Below, piece after piece: positions 36,701 to 48,993 of a stretch of 64,000 nt of DNA. Under the pieces are notes generated by a model. The model was not told where the DNA came from. It saw only the letters and a program-made list of their open reading frames with translations, and ran no database searches. This stretch comes from Heterodera schachtii (Eukaryota > Nematoda > Chromadorea > Rhabditida > Heteroderidae): NCBI GenBank assembly GCA_023374025.1, contig SIJG01000017.1, forward strand, positions 62,001-126,000, read 5' to 3'. Made by a program: the position numbers and the translations under genes. Each line of letters opens with the position of its first letter. The first letter of the stretch is position 1.

Positions 36701-38436
36701 AATTCCGTCCAGCAAAGAGTCGAAACTGAACTTAGTGACGCGCTCAACAAATTGGCACAGTCGCAAAACAAAGAGAAGTATTTGGAGCAGGACCTGAAGG
36801 AGGCGCAATTGCAATTGGAACGTGTAAAATTGGAATTGGGCGAAGCGCAGAAAGAAATGACAGCGAAGAAAAACGAATGTACTGAGAAAGCGGCGGAAAT
36901 CGACGAACTTTTGGGGGTTGTGGCTGAGTTGAACAAAGACAAAATTGGCGAAAAGAGCAAAAGCAAAGAGAGAGAGGAGGGGAGGAGGAAAAGCCAGCAA
37001 AAAACAACGACAGATGAAAAACAGCAGAACATGGACCATTCTGGCAGTTCAGCGGCTTCTTCACCTGGCCAAAACGCCTCTCTGCTGGAGGTTGTCGAAA
37101 TGATTAGCAACCATAAACCTTTATTATTGAGGACCCTGACAATGGTGCCGGATCTGGCGGGAGCGCGGGATGGTCAGACTTGGGCGATGGGATGGAAATA
37201 CAGGGAGCAGAAGCGGAAACAAAGGGAGGAAAACTGCTCGACATTTTGGAGTTGGCCAAACTGAAAAGTCGTCTGCGCAGTTTGGAGACGGAAAGGGACC
37301 AGTTAAAGTGAGAAATCGCTGGAAGGGTTGAGCAGAAAAGTTGGGTCGGAATTTCAGATTGACGATGAAAATCACACAGGAAGAAAAGGAGTACTTGGCA
37401 AAGGACTTGGACAGGATGCGACAAGAGTTGGTGGAGAAGGAGCGGGACTCTGAACAGCGCGAGTTGGACCGTCATGGGCTCACACAGCAATGCTCAAAAC
37501 TTTTGCAAATGATCGAAGAGAAAGTGATTCTTTTATTATTAATTTTATCAAATCCGAATCTTCTTTTTCATAGGAGAAAAGAATGGGCTACAGTGAACAG
37601 GAACGCGAAAAGTTGCGCACTCGGATTTCGGAGGCTGAGATGGGACTGTTCAGAGTGGAGGATGAAAAGCGGGAACTACAGCATCGCATCAAAGAGTTGG
37701 AGCAGTCACTCAAACAGAGCACCGAACTGAATGGCCGTCTTGAGAACAAATTCTATCACGAAGAGAGGCGTCTGAACAGCAAAATTCGACAATTGGAAGA
37801 GGTAAACAGAGAGAACGAGGGCAATTGCTTTTTAGTACGCATTTTCCATTAAGCAATTGGCAATTGCGAAGAGTTTGGCCAGTCCTGTGAATATGAGCAG
37901 AGGCGGACTCAGTGCTGATCTGAACATGAGTGCCAACTCGTCCGATCAGGGATTCGTCCCGTTGAGCAGTCCGGACGGCGCTGGGGCGAGAATTAGGAGT
38001 GCCGTTCCAAGTCTCTGGTCTGAGATTGACACCAACGAACCTGTCGAGGAGTAAGCATTTCTTCTGCTTTTCCCTCCATCCGTTTCTTCCTCTTAGGTTG
38101 GTCTCTCTCGAAAGAAAAGCAATGCGCAGGCGCAGCATTCGTTCCGGCATCGCTTCTGGGGAAATAAGTCGGGTGTCGCCCTTTCTGAACGACATTGTTC
38201 ACGTGAACAAGTTGGGCCATGAGGAGCTGATGAACAGCAGCAAATTCTCGTCCGCTGCCTCCGTCCGTTCTGCCAATGTGCCGCGCCAACGAATGCGTTC
38301 TCGTTCCGCGGGTCGTCAATCGATCGCTCGACTCATTCCAGCTTCAAAACCGAATGTTCAAATCCATAAACCCGCCATTCCGGCTTCAAGACCGAATGTC
38401 CAGATCCATAAACCCGCTCCGAAAGAACACATTTAA
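33798..38436 (+). CDS. MIA3/TANGO1-like ER exit-site protein
   Basis: Exons: 33798-33806, 33903-33987, 34039-34172, 34232-34370, 34467 to 35758 (repeat-bearing, frame broken, see the repeat entry), 35952-36210, 36262-36451, 36501-36633, 36695-37090, 37132-37307, 37358-37523, 37574-37801, 37854-38050, 38097-38436. A signal peptide (MFRAVFFLCFLIHS) precedes an SH3-like MIA domain starting KLCADPKC and ending GKKGLIFDSHIDI. Then come a His/Gln-rich linker and the PQ repeats. A membrane segment (TGLIVLAFVITAFVVHLV) is followed by long heptad-rich coiled coils and a Ser-rich tail. This luminal-SH3, membrane, coiled-coil order is that of TANGO1, which loads bulky cargo such as collagen into COPII carriers. 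A proline-rich Sec23-binding tail like that of vertebrates is not obvious; the end carries a short duplicated NVQIHKPA motif. The family call is by architecture; the exact gene symbol is uncertain. Confidence 0.75.
34830..35745 (+). repeat. Coding Pro/Gln-rich repeat array (about 99-bp unit) with frame breaks
   Basis: Tandem, partly nested units; the fullest period is 99 bp (33 residues, for example QQTPSQIQPNQQQTPPQVQ). From about 35259 to the donor at 35759 the PQ frame is open and runs into DLPKSENEQ. Upstream, between about 34800 and 35260, otherwise matching units differ by single missing bases (e.g. near 34807, 34868, 35070, 35095, 35125, 35253), so the exon's own frame stops at 34916. 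Assembly errors in a repeat are the simplest reading; real inactivation or length variation is possible. Confidence 0.8.
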
Positions 38437-38899
38437 ATTGTTGTGTTTTAATGAAGTTTATTTGTATCAAATGGGTCTTGTTTAAGTATGTAATTGGTTA
38501 TTAAAGATTAAATTTATGTGAGTTTTTCACATGTTTGCGTGTCAATTTTTTGTAATGTCCGTATAATTTCCTTGAGAGCGAAATGCCGCCTAAAAAGTCG
38601 TGACATTGTTTGTGGCGGTTTTCTGGGTCGGGGAGCCCGAATCCAATATTCATTTTGACCAATTCCCAATATCTGATCCGCTCACTTTGGTTAAAATAAA
38701 AATCGTAGCCCTAGTGAGGATAAGTTCAGCATCCTATACTTCGAATTTTAAGACTAGATTCGAAATTTATTTTATGAATACTATTTCACATTTTATTGAT
38801 GGATTTAATAATTGAACGGAATTTTTAATATCGAAGAAATGATGTATTCTGAGATACAATTGCATTTTTTGTTCTTCCCAACAATCGAACACTTCCAAA
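38437..38899. other. Convergent 3' region
   Basis: AT-rich sequence between the ends of the TANGO1-like gene (+) and ICln (-). No coding signal. Confidence 0.5.
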
Positions 38900-41450
38900 T
38901 CAATTGTCGTCCATCTGTTCCTGATCATTTCGCGACTTCGGCCGATCATCAGAAACATTTTCATCTAACAGAGTTAATAATTTAGATTCGAATTTATATG
39001 CATTTGTTTTTTACCCGGTGCGTCATTCAATGAGCCAACAATTCTTTCCTGGAAAAGAAATTAGAAATATATAAACAAATACTTTCATATTTTGTTACCA
39101 AATTTGCTCGCCCTTCTGCGCTAAGCCGTACTCTAAAACAAAAATGAAATAACTACAAAATAATCATAGGCAAATCCATTCAACACTACTACAATAGGCA
39201 AGGCAGCCGTAACAAATGGAAAAAAAAATCGGGATAGCTTGTTTAGAGCATCCTGTTCAAATTTTGAAAGAGAAGTGGCCTGGCATGGAAAATTCTAAAC
39301 CAATGATAGAAAATAAAATTTCATTTCGCGAGGGGAAGAGGGGTTTCCTCCCTTCGATTACGGATGACGTATAAATAAAGTAAACGAAAATTGATTGAAA
39401 ATATAAAAAAGGAACTTACTCATCCGATCGACTGTCCAACGTAAACCTATGAAAAGACGGGATTAAAGCACCATTTTTTATCTTAAAGACACTGTTTATT
39501 CCGATTGTAATTCTAATATAGGGTATCTGTTTGTTATGCCGCCCCCCGCCGGTTGTATGACATTTGCGGTCCAGATAGCAGCCCGAAATAGCGATCATGC
39601 CTTTACTCCAGATTCTTCATTAGGGGTGCACTACGTTTCCCCCCCGGTCGTTTCTCGCAGCCACCCCATTTTTCGAAAAAAAAAATTTTTTTTAACAATT
39701 TTAAAACATAGAAATTTTCAAAAAAAATTCTTAGGAAAATTTCAAGAAAAAATGCTAAAGTTTTCAATGATTTTTTGGAAAAATTTTGAAAAAACTTAGT
39801 AGTCAAGCATAAAAATTTTTGGGTGGGGGGAACGACGGGGGGGGGGGGAAACGACCTGCTCCGCTTCATTAGTGCCTGACTAGCCCAGAAAATTATTAAG
39901 GGGAGGGAGGTGCGGCATAACGGAAAAGTACCTAATCTTGAATTCATGGATTTTGTTTTCCGCTATTTGATGACTCACCATTCGTGCAAATCAGCAGCCG
40001 AAGGTCCGTCGAAATGGTCGGAATTTCCATTATGTGCCAATTCTCCGTCCTCATCGCACTCATCATCACCGAGAAGGCTGTCATTATCTGACCATTAATA
40101 CAATTTATAGAATGGCTCCCGAATGCAATAATACACGCGCAAGGGGTGCGCCAGGGACAAATTTTGACACGAAGGTCCAAATTTTTCCCAACGGCGACCT
40201 TTTTCTTATCCTTTTTTTTTTTTTTGCTTTTCGCGCGCTTTTCAAAAACATTTGGGGAACGGGTGGAAGTCCGGCAGTGGTGATAGCGCCGCCGTGAAAA
40301 TTTTGTATTTTTAACTCGTTTTGTTAACAGAGTTTGTCCAAAATGTCCAAATTTTGTAATTTTGAGCCAATTTTTTAAAAATGAGAAATAGGGATTTTAT
40401 GCGTCGCCGAGTGAAGAGATTTTATGATTAAGAAAATTTGTTCAAATTTTAAGATTATTCATTCTCCCCCCCCCCTCGGTGAACCCACCCCCACCTCTTT
40501 TATAGCCGCCCCCTTACGACGAACGAGGGGGGGGGAGGGTAGAAATACCCAGTCAGAATGTGAAGACTCAAATTTGAATTAAAAATAAAAATGGAAGAGT
40601 GCGCGACAACCTGACATCTGTTCATCAATCTCGGGATTCATTTCCTGACATTTGCTCAATGTAGAAAACAGTTCAGAAACTAAATTGGATGTTTGAATGG
40701 GATGGTAAATGGAAGTTCGGGGGGAGGAAAACAAGGCCCAAATGAAGTTACTACTTCGCATTGCATTTGTCGGGACGAGACGAACTGCCACAGTTTTGAC
40801 CTCAGGGTCCTCCTCGGTCTCTTCGTCAATGTCGTCGACCTCCGCGGGAACGTATTCAATGTCTAAAAACTGTCATTGTTGAATTCACCAATTTTTACAT
40901 AGGAAAGTCTGACTATGAAAAGCGCAGTTTCCAAGCACTGCTTCAAAATGGGTTTTTGAGTTTTATGAAATCCCACCAGTCTTTGAATAGTCAACCATCA
41001 GAAAAAGGCATGGCTCGGAAAAGTCTTCGCTGGCTCCGGATGCTGCATGGACGACAATTGACGGAATAGGCAAACGAAAACCATTTTTAGTGCCGTGGCT
41101 TATCCAAACCAAAGCGCTAAATTGGGATTTCGTTTGTATTTGTTTATGATTGTTAGGTCAAGAAGACTGTTAAAAAGATGTTTTCAAGGAACTTGTATTT
41201 AGCCTTTCACTAAGTTTGTCTTGTGCTGAGTTCGTAATTAGCTAAAACGGGTGCCCAAAATCACAATGAGGCTATTTTTGAAGACTAAAAAGCTCCTCAC
41301 ACATGACAAAATGGGCAGAATCTTGGCCTACCTCTCTACCAAATATAAAGTTCCCTGGCCAATGCAATGGTTTTCCCAATGAGCGACCACTTGCCCCTCC
41401 GTTTCGATTACCGCCTCTGTCGGCGGATCCAATTCTTGCAATGTAAGCAT
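38900..41450 (-). CDS. clns1a: ICln / methylosome subunit pICln (CLNS1A homologue)
   Basis: Nine exons on the - strand: 41450-41332, 41116-40977, 40862-40755, 40679-40611, 40087-39979, 39446-39420, 39132-39099, 39048-39015, 38964-38900; all junctions are in phase and give about 234 residues, close to human CLNS1A (237). The PH-like fold reads GQGTLYLVER, ALVWISHGTKNGFRLPIPSI, SEPCLFLMVDYSK and VAVRLVPTNAM. Then come SELFSTLSKCQEMNPE, acidic blocks (LLGDDECDEDGEL) and the conserved VRLSAEGRANLERIVGSL. ICln chaperones Sm proteins during snRNP assembly and brings them to the PRMT5 methylosome. Exon 6 is only 27 nt. Intron 4 (~520 bp) carries long G/C runs and intron 5 (~530 bp) an AT-rich dispersed repeat. 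Confidence 0.9.
39636..39860. repeat. AT-rich dispersed repeat with C-run and G-run ends (ICln intron 5)
   Basis: Left part GTTTCCCCCCCGGTCGTTTC and right part with a G-run followed by AAACGACC form rough inverted ends. The interior shares the pattern GGAAAAATTTTgxxAAAAACTTAGTA with 54395-54650 and 58795-58930, both in introns of the Polyhomeotic-like gene. Confidence 0.45.
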
Positions 41451-41815
41451 TAAGATAATATTATGAGGTGATTATGACGAGCTAAACGAAGGTATTCAAA
41501 ACAAGTTTTTTTTAAGCACAAATCAACCAATAGTCGGATTAAGAAATCTGATCAAAAAATGAGCGTTCAAAATTTCTGCCAAGGACCACTTTTAATCGAC
41601 ACAAAATTATTTAAAAAAAAATCATTTCAGTTACAAGCACCCCAATGCATATAATTCTAGAAACTAACAATTTACCAAAGTCTAAAGCTGAGAGTAAAAG
41701 ATTTATCGTTCCGTGACCACTGAAATACATTCAAGAGATGGTGATTACAAAACGGAACATAATGGTGACAGGACCGTCCAGTGCTTAAGCACAAATCAAT
41801 AATATGCCCATCGCG
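41451..41815. other. Short gap between polyubiquitin and ICln
   Basis: 365 bp between two - strand genes; AT-rich. It may be the ICln promoter or, if the pair is co-transcribed, an intercistronic spacer. Confidence 0.4.
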
Positions 41816-43694
<1,879 letters not shown>

Positions 43695-45927
43695 ATGTCT
43701 CCCTCAACTAACACCGACTTAGTCACGCCAAATTATATTGCTGAAATTGTTGGAGTTAATGAGACTGTCGCCCCACAACAGCAATTGAATTTGCTGGTGG
43801 AAGATGCGCTGGACTGGGCCCACTGCTTTGGCCTTGTGTTACGTACAACGGAACATAAAGACCGGTTTGCCTGCAATAATTCAGCATGTTTTACTCTGCC
43901 CATTCTTCTCTAAACAAATTCACAATTTTACTGTTTGAGGTGTTTTTCAATTTTAGGAGCGATGTTTGCCAAGCAGCTCCATTTGCGCTTTTCCCATCGC
44001 CTTTCCCGCGTAATCTTTTTGACGAAGCAATGGCGGTCCAAAAGGTCTTAAAACATTCACAAATTGATTCAGCGCAAATCAGCATCTTTCAGGATTTGAA
44101 CTTGTTGTATTTTCGTATCTCGTGGGACTTGGAATTTCTGAAGGAAGCGCACCAACACGTGATCCCCTCGGATGCATTCACTCGGAAAATGCTCGAAATT
44201 TTGGAAGATGTGCACAGCGGCGGTGTCAAACAGCATATCACTCTGCTTACACAACGCGCGGTTAATTATTAGCAATTGGAGGGGTAAATCAATTTTTTTG
44301 CGGTTTTTCTACTCTTATTGTTAGGCATTTTAATTTTTGATTTGTTTACCATCACAAGTACCTACATTTATTCATCCATTTATGTTTTTAAGGATTACAT
44401 GTGCCATGTAACAACAACTGATGACCAAACAGAGACAGCGAGGCAACAGCAATTCGAGCTTAAGCAGGTTCTATCTGTCGTAAAAATCTCCGCCTTTAAC
44501 AATTTGTGTTCTTTTTTCAGATTGAGGTGAATAACATAGCCGTGAGTATGGGCGGATTGGCTCAGCGTGCTTCCGTTCTTCATCGACGCATGTTGCAAAA
44601 AACCAGCAAAACGAGAGTAATTGAAAAAATTGACTCAGTTTTGCCTGAAAATCGACCAATTGACACACTGACTGAAGGCATTCATAACGCTTGGTTGGAC
44701 CTGTTGTTTTTTCATCAGTAAAACAAAAATTAATAATTTGGCGTTATTTGTTTAGGAAACAATTTGGCGACCCAAATGCAATTCTTTTGGTTGTTGTGGG
44801 CGAAGTGAACCAAAACCAATTCGATCAACGATTTGTGGAATATGAAATGGAGCAAAAAACGACGGGACAAATCAAAATTGTTCGTCTCACACTTACGCAA
44901 TGTTCGCAAAAGTAAAACAAAAGGCAAAAACAAGTCGGAAATCAACTAAACTAACAATAAGCATTTTTCAAATTACAGGCTGAAACTTGACCCAAAGGAG
45001 TACACTCTTCATTTGGACGCCTTTAAAGTCGCGGTTGTCTATTTCCGGGCTGGTTATGCACCTGAGGATTATCCAACCCAAGCGGAAGTGGGAGGCGAGA
45101 CGGACCATCGAACGATCGACGGCTATTGTATTAACCAACGCAACGTTTAATCTTCTTTCATAAACAACAGACATTCAGAAATGCCCATGGATTGGTCTTC
45201 AAGTGGCAAACACGAAAAAAGTTCAACAAGTTGGTGAATTGTTTTTTGTTTGTTTTTTTTTCGAAATTTAAATTTCAGGTTCTTGATACTCCCGGTGCTG
45301 TCGAACGTTTCTTCAACGGACCAGCCGATGAACAGAAAGTGGCCGCAATTCGTCATGTCTTCGCAAAAATGTGGGGATTGGATCGTGACGATGCTGAAAC
45401 AAACAAAGTTATGCAAGTGAGAATTTACACTTTCAGTGTCTTTCATCAGTCAGTTTCGTCTTACAATTAGGATGCCATTACCAATCCCCAGCGTTATGTG
45501 TTGAAGCCTCAACTTGAGGGCGGAGGCGGTAACCATTTTGGAGAGGAAATTGTGAGCAAACTCCGCACGTTGACTCCTGCTGAACGGGCTGCTTTCATTT
45601 TGATGGAAAAGATACAGCCACTGGTAGTAAAGGTAGGCGTTTTTGACTAATTCTTGGAGAGTTTAAAAAAGCATTATTTTTAAATTTAAAAAACAAAATA
45701 AGGTTTTGTTTTTACAGAACTATCTGATCCGGCCTTTCCTTCCTCCAACTCTTGCCAACGTCGTCAGTGAGTTGGGCATCTACGGCTGTTTGGTGGGTGA
45801 CGGACGAGACCTAAGTGTGAGCCACAATAACGCTCATGGGCACATTTTGCGCACGAAATCCGAACATGTGAACGAAGGCGGCGTGGCTGTCGGTGCAGCA
45901 GTGATTGACACACCTTTTCTATTTTGA
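43695..45927 (+). CDS. Glutathione synthetase-like protein (frameshift in exon 7)
   Basis: Eleven exons: 43695-43864, 43957-44044, 44093-44260, 44393-44467, 44521-44693, 44756-44911, 44979-45127, 45179-45229, 45279-45416, 45471-45632, 45718-45927; about 512 residues. Family blocks in order: APFALFPSPFPRNLFDEA, TQRADYMCH (Arg-x-Asp-Tyr-Met substrate site), IEVNNIAVSMGGLAQRA (Mg/ATP Glu and Asn), VAVVYFRAGYAPEDYP, WEARRTIERSTAIKCP, NTKKVQQVLDTPG, VLKPQLEGGGG, FILMEKIQP, VSELGIYG and HILRTKSEH. The enzyme joins gamma-Glu-Cys and Gly using ATP. Two oddities: one extra base near 45086 shifts the frame between DYPTQA and WEARR; and the glycine-rich ATP lid reads KPQLEGGGGNH where the usual form is KPQREGGGNN. 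No signal peptide. Cyst nematodes are known to have expanded, partly secreted GS-like families; this copy looks cytosolic but divergent. Confidence 0.85.
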
Positions 45928-46163
45928 CGAGCATTTATCAAAATATTCTAATCTAATGGCACTTTTTCACTTAATCATTTTCATTTTTTCTTATTGTAAT
46001 TGGTAGATTTTACTTTAAAAAATTTTTTAATTTTGTGGAATACATTATTTGATTAACAAATTTGTGTATATTAACAATATTTACCTATCATTTCACTTAT
46101 ATTATTTACATTTTCTCATATTTGCTTTCCTAAGTGTTCTACTACTTATAAAATCAGCAAAAA

Positions 46164-48048
46164 ATGTTCAAAGGAGACGAAGTTATCTTCCAAAAAAAGC
46201 GTCGGTTCCGTTACACTTGCCTTGAGGAACGCAAAATGTGGCATTTTTTTGTACGGGAATTGAAGGCGCAAAATCCGGACGCACTGCGAAAGCGAATAAC
46301 GCTGTGGGAAATGTATGAGGGCGAAGAGAGGACGACCAAAAAAATGTTCGGCCTTGAGTCACAGTGAGTTTTGTTTAAACACCGAAAAAAGACGTCAAAT
46401 AATGAGATGAGATATCGTATTTCCTAAAATTAAGCCCCGGGACCTATTTTTCAACCTTTCAAGGGAGGGGGCTTTTAATTTACAACTCCCATTTTTCAAA
46501 AATCCAACAAATAGGCGATTTTTTGTAAAAATACCGAATTATTTTTTAGTGATTTTAATTAAAAACTATTTTTTTCCAATTTTGGTAGTGATTCCGAAAG
46601 TTTGTATCGTGAAACCATGTTAGTTTTGGTGCCCATAATTTAATAAAGTATTTAAGACCCGCTAATTGTTTTATTTTTTCAGTTTTCGTAAATACATGTT
46701 GCCGCGCATCAATCACGCTGCTGTGCCTAGGGAGGATCTGTTCTTGCTTCTTCGTTTTTTCCGAGCCCATCTCACCACGGCACAGCGCAAAGAGTGAGTC
46801 GGCACTCACATGCAAGTTCAAATGCAACGCAATGGTCTGAACTTTTCAGGCTTGAACACCTCCACGACTGCGAAATTGAGTGTGAGAGGAACGGAATATT
46901 TTTGCGAGCGCGAATTGAAAGTGACTATTTTTCGAGTTTTTGCATAAAATAGTGATTGTTTTCATTCAGATAAAGCCGGAGAGTTCTTCTTTCCAACTCA
47001 AGAGCAAGAAAGTACAATTCTCCGACCATTGGACGACGAGGACCAAAGCGAAGGGGCCAAAACGGAGGAGGAGAAGGAAGATTCAGTGGTTGCGGAAAGT
47101 GTTTATGGCGACGACGAGGACATTGACGAGGAGGAGAGAGAGGGGGCGGAGAATCATCCGCCGCGAAGGCAAACGCCGTCGATTGAACGCAACGGAACGA
47201 CGACAAAAAGCAATGGGCCCAATAAAGCGAGCAAAAGCAACAATGTGGACAAAAGGAAGGACATCGTGGCACAAAACACGCGTTCGGGTTGGATCAGCAA
47301 GGCATTGCTCAGCCGTCCTCCGCTGTCGCGACCGCCAAAACGGAAGCGGAACAACCGGGACACAACCACGGTCATTGTGCTTGAGCAAGACAATGCCGCC
47401 GACAAGGGTCAAGAGCAGAACAAAAACGGAAATGGTCAAGAGCAGGGCAACAATGCCGCCAAACGTCAGGAGCACAAGCGGCGCGACACAACAGCTGATG
47501 TGCTTGGGTCCGGCAATGCTTCGCCTTTGGCGCGCAGCACTCCTCAGCCGATGGACCAGGAAAATGAGCAAGTGTGTGTTACGCATAATTACTGACTGGA
47601 TTGTTTCATTTAAACGCATGATTTACATAAACAAATATTAATAATCATGTTTTGTATGAGAATTCACCAAAAAAGATTTGCAGTCATGCAGCAACCGACT
47701 CTCCTCCTTACTGCCTCAACTCGTTAGCCCCGTTGAACAGCCTGACAATGCGACGAAAGTTCTTCACCAGTCGACCAGTCATGTTGTTGATAAGGCAAGA
47801 TACAATAAATTCATCTAATAATAAACATAAGCTGTTTAGACCAACGCGATAAACACTGCCAAAATGAAGCGCCATTTTCTTGCTGGATCGCTTAAATTGC
47901 TTGACAGCAAAATGAATTATGATGCATTTGTCCGTCCTTTTACTGGGGGAAAATTTGAGAAAGTAAAATTTAAAGAGAATCGCAAATATTAGTTTTGTTT
48001 TCACTTTAGGGCGTTCGTTCCATTGCTTGGTTTGTTGAGAAGGCGTAG
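46164..48048 (+). CDS. SANT/Myb-like domain protein with acidic and basic regions
   Basis: Seven exons, 46164-46363, 46683-46793, 46850-46920, 46970-47571, 47684-47794, 47840-47962 and 48010-48048, give about 418 residues. The N-terminus (RFRYTCLEERKMWHFFVREL, then ITLWEMYEGEERTTKKM and HFRKYMLPRI) has the spacing of aromatic and Arg/Lys residues of a Myb/SANT helix-turn-helix, somewhat like the Rap1 Myb. A very acidic stretch (DDEDQSEGAKTEEEKEDS), a nuclear-localisation-like RPPKRKRNN and Gln/Asn-rich sequence follow. The last exons encode a compact Lys/Phe-rich end (MKRHFLAGSLKLLDSKMN). A nuclear DNA- or chromatin-binding role is inferred. Joining the last three exons depends on phase and on a GC donor at 47795; the alternative is an end at 47595 and a separate small gene after it. 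It starts 236 bp after the GSS-like stop. Confidence 0.6.
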
Positions 48049-48380
48049 CAGCGGGCGAACACTTTTTCCAGTTAAAGCAAAAAAACGGATTTTACGAGTC
48101 TGGATGGAATTCACTTCACTTAAGGAAAGGCGTTCTCATTTTTATCTCCGATTTCAAGGAAAATTTTCCTATTATTTCACATATAAGTCCGAACATTTAT
48201 TTGTTATTTATTTGTATGACTCATCGACCCCACAATAAACGATAAATTATCGACCATGGAAATTATTTCTTATTGATTTAATTGTTCGTCCAAGTCGATG
48301 TTTTCTTTCCAATTTTTGTATTAAATTGTTTCTATTTTTTCAGAATCAAAAAATAATAAAACTCGCGAATCCTCAACAAA

Positions 48381-48993
48381 ATGAGCAACCAATCCGCGGC
48401 TCAAATCGCTGACGAATATGAGAGGTGTGTTTTTAATTTAGTGCTCTGTTTGACATTTTTTCTTTGTTTTAATCAATTTTACTGCATTTAGGGGTGACGG
48501 TGAAGTCATCAAGAGCAACCAGGGCAAGCGCACCAAGTCCGAACAGGTCGGATCGTTTGTTGTATAATAAGGCTGAGTCATTGGCTTTTCTAAAAAAAGG
48601 ACCTTTTTGATCAGGGACGGTCCCAGTGGGACCCCCCCCCCCCAACCACTCGAGATTTCAAATAGTTTTTTTTCTGTAAATTTTCGACAATATAATTTTG
48701 CAAAAAAATGCGTTAATGGAAATTACATTTAGTAATGAAAATTAAATTGAATTCTACCACAAACAAATTCAATTGCTGATTTTCAACTCTTGATGCGAAA
48801 ACAAGCTAACTTTACGGTCCGTCGTTCATTGTGCAGGCATTTTAAAGACTGACCACCACTCCTCATTTTGCGACAGGTTGAGCACAAACATGGACATCCG
48901 GAGGGCGACACGCGTCGCATTGTGGACAACGCGGTGAAGGGGGAGGAGAAGCGCAAGGAGAAGGAGCGCACCACGTCACAGTCGTCGAAGTGA
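48381..48993 (+). CDS. Small hydrophilic protein of unknown function (71 residues)
   Basis: Three exons, 48381-48424, 48492-48546 and 48877-48993, join in phase to 71 residues starting MSNQSAAQIADEYERGDGEV and ending in a highly charged KGEEKRKEKERTTSQSSK tail. There is no membrane segment, signal peptide or cysteine; more than a third of the residues are charged, so it is probably disordered. It lies 332 bp after the SANT-like gene on the same strand. I do not recognise a family. Confidence 0.6.

Noticed and set aside
36511..37110. 199-residue - strand frame
   Set aside because: Shadow of the TANGO1-like coiled-coil exons, whose + strand frame is spliced in phase on both sides.
47083..47619. 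178-residue - strand frame
   Set aside because: Shadow of the acidic exon of the SANT-like gene.
48023..48238. 71-residue + strand frame as a separate gene
   Set aside because: Starts inside the last SANT-like exon in another frame; no ATG context or similarity. Kept only as an alternative.
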